Below are positions 57,170 through 64,000 of a stretch of 64,000 nucleotides of DNA, piece by piece (positions within the stretch are counted from its first letter, which is position 1; every line of letters starts with the position of its first letter). The position numbers and the translations under genes were made by a program. Under the pieces are notes generated by a model. It worked only from the letters and a program-made list of their open reading frames with translations. It did no database searches and had not been told where the DNA came from. Source of the DNA: Glaciecola sp049650345 (GTDB taxonomy: Bacteria; Pseudomonadota; Gammaproteobacteria; Enterobacterales; Alteromonadaceae); the NCBI GenBank assembly GCA_049650345.1, contig JBARZY010000101.1:1-64000 (forward strand), read 5' to 3'.

Positions 57170-60003
57170 CAGCTTCTCTCAACATTTAGCATAGGCGCAA
57201 GAAAGTGACCTGTGTGCGAAGACTTGTTCTTACAAACCTCTTCGGGTAAGCCCTGGGCGATTATTTGTCCACCACCAGAGCCGCCTTCAGGGCCTAAGTC
57301 AACGATCCAATCAGCAGTTTTTACCACATCTAAGTTATGTTCTATTACCACAACCGTATTGCCATGGTCACGCAGCCTATGCAATACATGCATAAGCTGT
57401 TTTATATCGTGAAAATGCAAACCAGTAGTTGGTTCGTCTAATATATAAAGTGTCTGTCCAGTATCGCGTTTTGACAACTCTTTGGCTAGTTTTACGCGTT
57501 GTGCTTCTCCGCCTGATAGTGTGGTAGCTGACTGTCCAAGGCGAATGTAAGAAAGACCCACGTCCATTAAGGTTTGTAGCTTGCGAGCAATTGCTGGAAT
57601 GGCGTCGAAAAATTCCCGGGCATCTTCAACTGTCATGTCTAGCACTTCGTTTATATTTTTATTTTTGAAGCGTATTTCGAGGGTTTCGCGATTGTACCGT
57701 TTGCCGTGGCAAACGTCGCATGGCACGTATACATCGGGTAAAAAGTGCATTTCTACTTTGATAACACCATCACCTTGACAAGCTTCACAACGTCCACCTT
57801 TTACATTAAAGCTAAATCTCCCTGGTTTGTACCCTCGAGACCTTGCTTCTTGTGTACCAGAGAATATTTCTCGGATGGGCGTAAATATCCCTGCATAGGT
57901 AGCTGGATTAGAACGGGGAGTTCTGCCTATTGGGCTTTGGTCAATATCTACCACTTTATCAAGGTGCTCTAAACCTTTCATTTCTTTGTATGGTGCAGGT
58001 TCGCCAACCGTAGCACGGTTTAACTCGCGCTGCGCTATTTTATAAAAGGTATCGTTTATAAGTGTAGATTTGCCCGATCCAGATACGCCAGTAATACAGG
58101 TCATTAAACCGGTCGGAATTCGTAAGGTGACATCTTTTAGGTTGTTGCCAGTGGCACCAATTAACTCTAACCAATGCCTGTCCAAAGTAGGAGTGCGCTG
58201 TTCAGGTATTTCTATTCTTTCTTCGCCCGATAGATATTTGCCAGTGAGTGACTTAGGTGCAGTCATGATATCTTGTAGTGAACCTTGCGCAATGATTTCA
58301 CCACCGTGTACGCCGGCACCTGGGCCGATATCGACTATGTAGTCTGCTTCTCTTATAGCGTCTTCGTCGTGCTCCACGACAATCACGGTATTACCTAAAT
58401 CGCGTAAGTGTCTGAGTGTGTTTAGTAAGCGCTCGTTGTCACGTTGGTGAAGGCCTATAGAAGGTTCATCTAATACATACATTACGCCAACAAGTCCTGC
58501 ACCTATCTGACTAGCTAGACGAATGCGCTGAGCCTCTCCACCAGACAAGGTGTCGGCACTTCGTTCTAATGACAAATAGTTTAAGCCAACGTTGACCAAA
58601 AATTGAAGCCTGTCCAGAATCTCCTTAAGAATCTTATCGGCGATGGCGGCCTTTTGTCCTGACAAGTCTAATTGGTTAAAAAACTCATATGCTTCAGCGA
58701 TAGACATATTGGCAATACGCGGCAAGTTAGTATTCGCAATAAAGACGTTTCGAGCTTCTAGTCTCAATCTTGAGCCAGAGCATGAAGAACAGTGCTGGTG
58801 ACTCATATACTTGCCAAGTTCTTCGCGTACGGTATTTGACTCTGTTTCTTTATAGCGGCGCTCCATATTGGGAATAATCCCCTCAAATGGATGGTTTCTC
58901 TCCATTATGTCGCCGCGTTCATTAATATATTTAAATTTTATCGATTCGCCTTTAGAGCCATGCAGCACAATTTGCTGCGCCTTTTCATCAAGCTCCTGAA
59001 AGGGTTTGGTTAAATCAAAATCGTAATGTTCAGCGACCGACATTAACATTTGAAAATAATAGTAACTGCGTTTGTCCCAGCCGCGTATCGCTCCGCCTGA
59101 CAAACTTAATTCGTCATTACCAATTACTCTATGTGGATCGAAAAATTGCCGTGTGCCTAAGCCATCGCAAGTTTGGCATGCGCCAGCGGGGTTATTAAAT
59201 GAAAATATGCGTGGTTCTAATTCCGTAATACTGTATCCGCAATGTGGACAGGCAAAGTTGGCGGAAAACACTATTTCGTCTTTATCTTCATCCATGTAGG
59301 CAATTTTTGCTGTACCAGATGACAACGTTAACGCGGTCTCGAAAGATTCTGCCAAGCGCAGTTGTAAGTCGTCACGTACTTTAAATCGGTCTACAACTAC
59401 TTCAATAGTGTGTTTTTTGCGAAGGTCCAACTCTGGGGGATCTGATAAATCACATACCTCCCCGTCTATACGAGCGCGAATAAACCCTTGTGCCGACAGG
59501 CTCTCCAGCGTTTTAATGTGTTCACCTTTACGCTCTTGTACTACGGGAGCCAAAAGCATTAATTTGGTGCCCTCACTGAGTTCAAGGACTTTATCAACCA
59601 TTTGACTAACCGTTTGCGCATCAAGAGGTACTTTGTGATCTGGACAAATAGGCGTGCCCACGCGAGCGAACAACAGGCGTAAATAGTCATAAATTTCGGT
59701 GATGGTGCCGACCGTAGAACGCGGGTTATGCGATGTAGACTTTTGTTCTATGGATATTGCAGGTGACAAGCCCTCAATATGATCAACGTCTGGCTTCTCC
59801 ATCATGGATAAAAACTGTCTAGCGTATGCCGACAAACTCTCTACATAGCGACGTTGACCCTCGGCATAGAGAGTATCGAATGCTAAGGACGATTTGCCAG
59901 AGCCCGACAAACCGGTAATTACCACCAGTTTATCGCGAGGAAGCGTTATGTCGATATTTTTTAAATTGTGCGTGCGCGCACCACGAACTTCTATTTTATC
60001 CAT
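57169..60003 (-). CDS. uvrA: UvrABC excinuclease subunit A
   Basis: Damage-recognition ATPase of nucleotide excision repair. Starting at ATG 60003 (MDKIEVRGARTHNLKNID) gives 944 aa. Both ABC cassettes are present: Walker A GLSGSGKSSLAFDTLYAEGQRRYVESLSAYARQF and GVSGSGKSTLINDTFYK, signatures SGGEAQRIRLASQIG and LSGGEAQRVKLAKELS. Zinc fingers are visible (CPHCGYS ... CQTCDGLG; CEACQGDG ... CDVCHGKRY). Five repeat or near-repeat copies lie inside (58175 and 59246 exact, 58608, 57452 and 57530 near), with no frame preference. No LexA-type box CTGT-N8-ACAG is seen upstream. Confidence 0.97.
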   Translation of the reverse strand: MDKIEVRGARTHNLKNIDITLPRDKLVVITGLSGSGKSSLAFDTLYAEGQRRYVESLSAYARQFLSMMEKPDVDHIEGLSPAISIEQKSTSHNPRSTVGTITEIYDYLRLLFARVGTPICPDHKVPLDAQTVSQMVDKVLELSEGTKLMLLAPVVQERKGEHIKTLESLSAQGFIRARIDGEVCDLSDPPELDLRKKHTIEVVVDRFKVRDDLQLRLAESFETALTLSSGTAKIAYMDEDKDEIVFSANFACPHCGYSITELEPRIFSFNNPAGACQTCDGLGTRQFFDPHRVIGNDELSLSGGAIRGWDKRSYYYFQMLMSVAEHYDFDLTKPFQELDEKAQQIVLHGSKGESIKFKYINERGDIMERNHPFEGIIPNMERRYKETESNTVREELGKYMSHQHCSSCSGSRLRLEARNVFIANTNLPRIANMSIAEAYEFFNQLDLSGQKAAIADKILKEILDRLQFLVNVGLNYLSLERSADTLSGGEAQRIRLASQIGAGLVGVMYVLDEPSIGLHQRDNERLLNTLRHLRDLGNTVIVVEHDEDAIREADYIVDIGPGAGVHGGEIIAQGSLQDIMTAPKSLTGKYLSGEERIEIPEQRTPTLDRHWLELIGATGNNLKDVTLRIPTGLMTCITGVSGSGKSTLINDTFYKIAQRELNRATVGEPAPYKEMKGLEHLDKVVDIDQSPIGRTPRSNPATYAGIFTPIREIFSGTQEARSRGYKPGRFSFNVKGGRCEACQGDGVIKVEMHFLPDVYVPCDVCHGKRYNRETLEIRFKNKNINEVLDMTVEDAREFFDAIPAIARKLQTLMDVGLSYIRLGQSATTLSGGEAQRVKLAKELSKRDTGQTLYILDEPTTGLHFHDIKQLMHVLHRLRDHGNTVVVIEHNLDVVKTADWIVDLGPEGGSGGGQIIAQGLPEEVCKNKSSHTGHFLAPMLNVERS

Positions 60004-60211
60004 ATTTGCTAATAACACGCCTTATTGAAGTAATCCATTAGTATGCCACAACTGGGCAAAAAAACATGGGTTAGTTACGCGTGTAAACTACGTGAGATCA
60101 TCTCATTGTATTCAAAGCGAGTATAGATTGTGTCGGTCACTATCAAATTATGAGGGAACAGTTTAAAATGCGCGCTGCGTAATTTTTTTGCAGTAACTAC
60201 GGTCCAATATT

Positions 60212-61609
60212 TTGTTGAAAAAAGCTACTTCACTCAGTAAATTAGAATGGCAAGCTGGCATTAGCCTAGCAGCAGTTTATGTGCTGCGAATGTTAGGTTT
60301 GTTCATGGTTATTCCGGTCATAGCTATAGCTGCGCTTGAATATCCTGATTATTCGCCTTTTTTAGTCGGGCTGGCCATTGGTGGTTATGGTCTGACGCAA
60401 GCGATATTGCAAATTCCTATGGGGTTAATGTCTGATCGTTGGGGACGTAAACCAGTCATTTATTTGGGCTTATGCCTGTTTGCTTTGGGCTCTTTAATTG
60501 CTGGATTAGCTGATAGTATGTGGTTACTGACTATTGGTAGAATTTTACAAGGCGCAGGTGCTATTGCGGGTGCGGTTATGGCACTTGCCACAGACGTTAC
60601 ACGAGAATCACAACGAACAAAAGTAATGGCCTTAATTGGTGTTTCCATTGGCATGTCATTTTATATAGCGCTGCTACTTGGCCCCTTTATCGCAAGCAAT
60701 TTGGGCATGCAGGGTATTTTTCTTATTACAGCAGTGTTGGCGCTAATATGTGTACCTGTGGTGATGTTTGGTGTGCCGAGTGCGAACGTCATGCAAGCTT
60801 CAGGCGACTCGTTGCCAAAAGTTAGCCAACTAGGTGATATGCTGCGTCATTCATACTTGTGGCGGCTTAATGTGTCGGTTTTAGTCGTTCACATGTTAAT
60901 TACTTGTTTTTTTATCCAAGTGCCTGTCCAGCTAGTCGAAATTGGTATTGATTTGGGTGATCATTGGCGCTTGTATTCCATCGTACTACTCGCTTCTGTA
61001 GTGTGTTTGTTTATTATGATTAAAGCGCTTGATAAACAAGCTGTGGTAATCAGTTTTAGAGTGTCATTGTTGTTGATGATGGCAGCGTTTGTATTGTTAC
61101 TCACTGCTCCGCCTTCTTGGACAGGCACGTTAATTGCTGGCATTTTGTTCTTCACCGGTTTCAATTTTCTAGAAGCAAAAATGCCATCTATGGTGTCGGC
61201 GATCGCGCCAGCTGGACGAAAAGGCAGTGCTATGGGGATATATGCCAGTCATCAATTTTTCGGAGCGTTTTTAGGCGGTATTCTAGCTGGTCTACTGAAC
61301 AGCTATTTATCTGCCGAATATACATTTATGATGTGTCTAGCGGTAATCGTGATATTGAACTTTATCGCAAAAGGTTTGACTAGCACCGAGCGGATAAAAC
61401 GCGTTACACTATCCATTCGCGAGCAAGTTGATAATCAATACGATTTAAACAACGAGCATATAAGTGCTTTGCGCAATAAGTTATCTCAATTAAATGGCGT
61501 AAAAGAAGCAATTGTTGATCTACAAGATGCTGCCGTTTACTTAAAAGTGGATGCGAAACAGTTTGAACAAGACCTAGCTGAACAAATCATAAGCTTACAA
61601 GCTACATAA
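60212..61609 (+). CDS. YajR-type MFS transporter
   Basis: The 465-aa protein has twelve predicted membrane helices; GLMSDRWGRKPVIYLGL is the MFS loop motif A. Residues about 400-465 form a C-terminal ferredoxin-like cytoplasmic domain (NKLSQLNGVKEAIVDLQDAAVYLKVD), the YAM domain of YajR. The start is TTG at 60212 or 60215. Substrate unknown. Between uvrA and ssb, this is a conserved place for this gene in Vibrio/Shewanella-type genomes. Two repeat copies lie within (60921 inverted, 61119 direct). Confidence 0.9.
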   Translation: MLKKATSLSKLEWQAGISLAAVYVLRMLGLFMVIPVIAIAALEYPDYSPFLVGLAIGGYGLTQAILQIPMGLMSDRWGRKPVIYLGLCLFALGSLIAGLADSMWLLTIGRILQGAGAIAGAVMALATDVTRESQRTKVMALIGVSIGMSFYIALLLGPFIASNLGMQGIFLITAVLALICVPVVMFGVPSANVMQASGDSLPKVSQLGDMLRHSYLWRLNVSVLVVHMLITCFFIQVPVQLVEIGIDLGDHWRLYSIVLLASVVCLFIMIKALDKQAVVISFRVSLLLMMAAFVLLLTAPPSWTGTLIAGILFFTGFNFLEAKMPSMVSAIAPAGRKGSAMGIYASHQFFGAFLGGILAGLLNSYLSAEYTFMMCLAVIVILNFIAKGLTSTERIKRVTLSIREQVDNQYDLNNEHISALRNKLSQLNGVKEAIVDLQDAAVYLKVDAKQFEQDLAEQIISLQAT

Positions 61610-61638
61610 AATATTAGAAAAGATATAAAGGAATTGAA

Positions 61639-62196
61639 ATGGCCTCAAGAGGTATTAACAAAGTCATCGTTGTTGGCAACTTAGGTAACGACCCCGAGAT
61701 TAGATATATGCCAAATGGTAACGCTGTTGCCAACTTAAGCATTGCAACCAGTGAAAGTTGGAAAGATCAACAGGGTCAACAACAAGAGCGTACAGAGTGG
61801 CATAGAGTAACAATGTACCGCCGCTTAGCCGAAGTTGCTGGTGAATATTTGAAAAAAGGTTCACAGGTATTTGTAGAAGGAAAACTACAAACGCGCAAAT
61901 GGCAGGACCAACAAGGTAACGACCGCTACACAACTGAAATTATAGCGGACAACATGCAAATGCTTGGGGGTCGTAACGAAGGCGGCCAGCAAGGCAGTGG
62001 ACAACAGCAAGGTGGCTACAATCAGCAGCGCCAGGGTGGTCAACAAGGGCAGGGCGGACAACAAAACCAGTACCAACAACCACCGCAGCAACAGCAAAAT
62101 CAAGGAGGCTATCAGCAGCCACCTAACCAGCCTACTCAGCAACCGCCAAAAATGTCAGAGCCAGATATTGATTTTGATGATGATATACCATTTTAG
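61639..62196 (+). CDS. ssb: Single-stranded DNA-binding protein
   Basis: Tetrameric SSB for replication, recombination and repair, 185 aa. The OB fold occupies residues 1-110 (GINKVIVVGNLGNDPEIRYMPNGNAVANLSIATSESWKD, TEWHRVTMYRRLAEVAGEYLKKGSQVFVEGKLQTRKWQD). A Gly/Gln-rich disordered linker follows and the conserved acidic tip DFDDDIPF, which binds partner proteins, ends the protein. It lies 29 bases after the YajR-type gene and precedes an intrinsic terminator. Confidence 0.98.
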   Translation: MASRGINKVIVVGNLGNDPEIRYMPNGNAVANLSIATSESWKDQQGQQQERTEWHRVTMYRRLAEVAGEYLKKGSQVFVEGKLQTRKWQDQQGNDRYTTEIIADNMQMLGGRNEGGQQGSGQQQGGYNQQRQGGQQGQGGQQNQYQQPPQQQQNQGGYQQPPNQPTQQPPKMSEPDIDFDDDIPF

Positions 62197-62229
62197 ATCC
62201 GGTAAAAATTACAAGTTGAAAAACAATTA

Positions 62230-62257
62230 AAAAAAGCCGCTATTAAGCGGCTTTTTT
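62230..62257 (+). terminator. Intrinsic terminator after ssb
   Basis: An A-run then GCCGC (62236-62240), a TATTAA loop and GCGGC (62247-62251) followed by six Ts. It lies 33 bases after the ssb stop and is potentially bidirectional toward the convergent regulator gene. Confidence 0.92.
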
Positions 62258-62275
62258 GTAACTAAGAGCACCTAT

Positions 62276-63010
62276 CTACTGTCCAACTAAATGATTCAAT
62301 GAATATAAATCGCGGGTTTGGTTTGATTGCTTGCGCACTTCTTCAAGCGCTTGTGCTTCACTCATAGCAAATAATGAATTGATTAAACGGTTGAAGTGAG
62401 AATGCATGGCTGCTCTAGCGGTTTGGGTATCGCGAGCCTTGAGTGCCAAATAAATTGTTCTATGCTCTTCAAGGCGGTCTCTGTCGCTTTGACTACACAC
62501 GTTAGCATATGCGTGCTTTATGTTGGGTTGGCTGTCACGCAAACTCCAAAACTGCTCCACGGCTAACAATATGGCATTGTTTTTTGTTGCACGCGATATT
62601 ATCAAATGAAATTCACGGTCTGCCTTTTCAGGCTCTATACCCGCTTCCATTGCATTGAGCGTAGCTTCCAAACGCTCTAGTTCTTCTTCTGTAATAGATA
62701 GCGCAGCCAAAGCAGCCGCTTCTCCTTCAACTAATGCTCGCGCTTGAGTTAGTTCGAAAGGGCTTACATTAATTGCGTTTTGTTTTTCTTTTTCGCTTTC
62801 AAGTACATAAACTCCAGAGCTAGTTTTTACTTCTACTCGCTGTCTTACTTCCAATGCAATGATTGCTTCACGTATTGTTGGACGGCTAACATTAAATGAT
62901 TCTGCTAATTCACGCTCTGGTGGCAGGCGACTCCCGGGTGGATACAACCCTGAGTCTATGAGTGCTTCAATTTTCTCTACTATTTTCCAGAACATGCGAC
63001 GGTTTTTCAT
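62276..63010 (-). CDS. FadR-subfamily GntR transcriptional regulator
   Basis: The protein starts at ATG 63010 (244 aa, AAGG ten bases upstream); a TTG at 63064 would give 262 aa. The winged-helix domain (IVEKIEALIDSGLYPPGSRLPPERELAESFNVSRPTIREAIIALEVRQRVEVKTSSGVYV) is followed by an FCD effector domain (ALVEGEAAALAAL, ADREFHLIISRATKNNAILLAVEQFW, HRTIYLALKARDTQTARAAMHSHFNRL). The divergent gene encodes a KDG kinase, so I infer control of uronate/2-keto-3-deoxygluconate catabolism, as with UxuR/KdgR-type members. The inverted repeat at 63176-63204 is the likely operator. Confidence 0.93.
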   Translation of the reverse strand: MKNRRMFWKIVEKIEALIDSGLYPPGSRLPPERELAESFNVSRPTIREAIIALEVRQRVEVKTSSGVYVLESEKEKQNAINVSPFELTQARALVEGEAAALAALSITEEELERLEATLNAMEAGIEPEKADREFHLIISRATKNNAILLAVEQFWSLRDSQPNIKHAYANVCSQSDRDRLEEHRTIYLALKARDTQTARAAMHSHFNRLINSLFAMSEAQALEEVRKQSNQTRDLYSLNHLVGQ

Positions 63011-63175
63011 TTTCTTATTACCTTGTTTAGCATTTAATGACAGCTGGCTTGCTAGCTTATTCAATGGGTATTAACTAGCATAATACTACGTTTCCCCCAT
63101 GCATCAGTGCATTTTTGTCGTAATAATACTAGTTTTTAGCTTTTTCACAATCTACAGCATACACTTTTTCTTAGT

Positions 63176-63204
63176 TATTACCAATGGTTAGTGTATTGGT
63201 AATA
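63176..63204. promoter_or_regulatory. Perfect 10-bp inverted repeat, probable GntR-family operator
   Basis: TATTACCAAT (63176-63185) and ATTGGTAATA (63195-63204) flank a nine-base spacer. The ATTGGTA / TACCAAT half-sites match the type bound by UxuR/FadR-subfamily regulators. A -35-like TTGACA (63224-63229) lies just downstream, toward kdgK, with no clear -10. No other element is supported in the 424-base gap 63011-63434. Confidence 0.65.
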
Positions 63205-63434
63205 CATTTATTGCACAAATGGTTTGACAATTGTTCGATATATTGATTTCATATAGCCCAGTAAAATTGCCATCAAATACTATATTCTAGTCATTTATTT
63301 TTTATAAACTTCTTTTATAACAGTAGTTTGATGGTTTTTGATGCATTTGGATAAAGTACCGGTTAGCCGATTAGCTTCAGCATTTGATATGACCAATGTA
63401 TGTTAGCAATACGTAAATAATGTGAGGAAATATA

Positions 63435-64000
63435 ATGAGTAACAAGCCAAACATATTGTTTGTTGGTGAGGCCATGCTTGAATTGGTCACAAAAGACAAT
63501 GCAACGTTAGGCAAGTCTTTTGCGGGCGATGTGTTTAACACAAGCGTGTATATGCAGCGTGCTTTTCCTCAAATTACTACCTCCTTTATGACTGCGATAG
63601 GAACAGATAAGCTGAGTGAAGAATTTTATCAAAGCGTATTACAAGAAAATGTTGATGGTACCTTTATTGCGCGCGACCCTCACCATCACATGGGCGCGTA
63701 CATGGTGGTCAATGACAGTGATGGTGAGCGCTCATTTATTTATTGGCGCAGCGATTCAGCCGCCAAGCGATTAATGTCTTCACTCAGTACTGCTGCAAAC
63801 GATGTTAATGCCGACGCAGTGTTTTTTTCTGGTATTACAATTGCTGTGCTGCTACCTGAAGAAAGAGAATTGTTTTGGCAGTTTATTGGCAAGATGCGTG
63901 ACAAAGGCAGTACGATTATTTTCGACCCTAATTACCGCGCAAGATTATGGGAAAGCGTTGATGTAGCAAAACAACAAATGGATATTGCTTTTACCCTTAG
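63435..64000 (+). CDS. kdgK: 2-keto-3-deoxygluconate kinase, 3' end outside window
   Basis: PfkB-family sugar kinase phosphorylating 2-keto-3-deoxygluconate in uronate catabolism. ATG 63435 follows GAGGA (63424-63428) by six bases. The frame is open to the end of the window, giving about 188 visible residues. Visible PfkB features: ILFVGEAMLELVTKD at the start, DVFNTSVYMQRAFP (substrate pocket), TAIGTDKLSEEFYQSVLQEN, GERSFIYWRSDSAAKRL (the KDG-kinase-like YWR stretch) and IIFDPNYRARLW. The catalytic DTTGAGD-type site lies beyond the end. It is divergent from the GntR regulator. Confidence 0.88.
   Translation, partial: MSNKPNILFVGEAMLELVTKDNATLGKSFAGDVFNTSVYMQRAFPQITTSFMTAIGTDKLSEEFYQSVLQENVDGTFIARDPHHHMGAYMVVNDSDGERSFIYWRSDSAAKRLMSSLSTAANDVNADAVFFSGITIAVLLPEERELFWQFIGKMRDKGSTIIFDPNYRARLWESVDVAKQQMDIAFTL

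Noticed and set aside
61885..62230. Extra frames over the ssb linker
   Set aside because: The Gly/Gln-rich linker DNA is repetitive and stays open in several frames; the SSB frame with its acidic tip is clearly the real one.

Overview
The window looks like a chromosomal segment of a marine gammaproteobacterium of the order Alteromonadales, probably Alteromonadaceae (a Glaciecola/Paraglaciecola/Alteromonas-like organism). This is inferred from protein flavour, moderate GC (about 42% by eye), the lptM-lysA-dapF-DUF484-xerC-yigB order, and the uvrA / YajR-type MFS / ssb neighbourhood. No rRNA, tRNA, CRISPR array or prophage was recognised. About 55 genes are supported, including two short ones (a 44-aa peptide at 4564 and lptM at 44918) and two genes cut by the window edges.

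Layout. (1) 1-7531: a same-strand cluster I cannot match to a named system. It encodes a glycine-rich hypothetical protein, a membrane-anchored helical/TPR-like protein with a PEGA-like end, a PEGA-repeat protein fused to a cysteine-poor SUMF1 domain, a tiny exported peptide, a MotA/TolQ/ExbB-type proton channel and two TolR-like anchored von Willebrand A proteins. It reads as one envelope machine. (2) 7532-12214: iron uptake, with a TonB-dependent siderophore receptor and feoA-feoB, each behind a Fur-box-like sequence. (3) 12215-26084: a complete nitrate assimilation regulon: nirB-nirD-nasA-cobA, nasT-nasS, nrtA-nrtB-nrtD and an outer-membrane porin. Both structural operons start with a sigma54-like promoter, an NtrC-like site and a leader with an ANTAR-type hairpin (GGC-AATGNN-GCC) overlapping an intrinsic terminator. 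This matches two-component NasS/NasT antitermination. (4) 26085-54550: mainly conserved housekeeping genes (ribA, a GGDEF/EAL protein, recQ, rarD, uvrD, cysE, yigZ, yigB, xerC, dapF, lysA, lptM, rraA, ubiX, mpl, fbp, ppa, a chemoreceptor). (5) 54550-62200: a RAYT-like Y1 transposase, a 2OG oxygenase, a thioesterase, uvrA, a YajR-type transporter and ssb. (6) 62276-64000: a FadR-type regulator divergent from a 2-keto-3-deoxygluconate kinase, with a perfect inverted-repeat operator between them.

The strongest unexplained signal is a nine-base word, GGACAGGCA (extended CTGGACAGGCAY). I count 25 exact copies on both strands, where a base-composition estimate gives fewer than one. Fourteen lie in intergenic clusters, some as tandem arrays or inverted pairs. 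Eleven lie inside genes, in all three reading frames and both orientations. This distribution resembles DNA uptake signal sequences of Pasteurellaceae and Neisseria. The intergenic clusters, one beside a RAYT-like gene, also resemble REP/RAYT systems. I cannot decide between these from one window.
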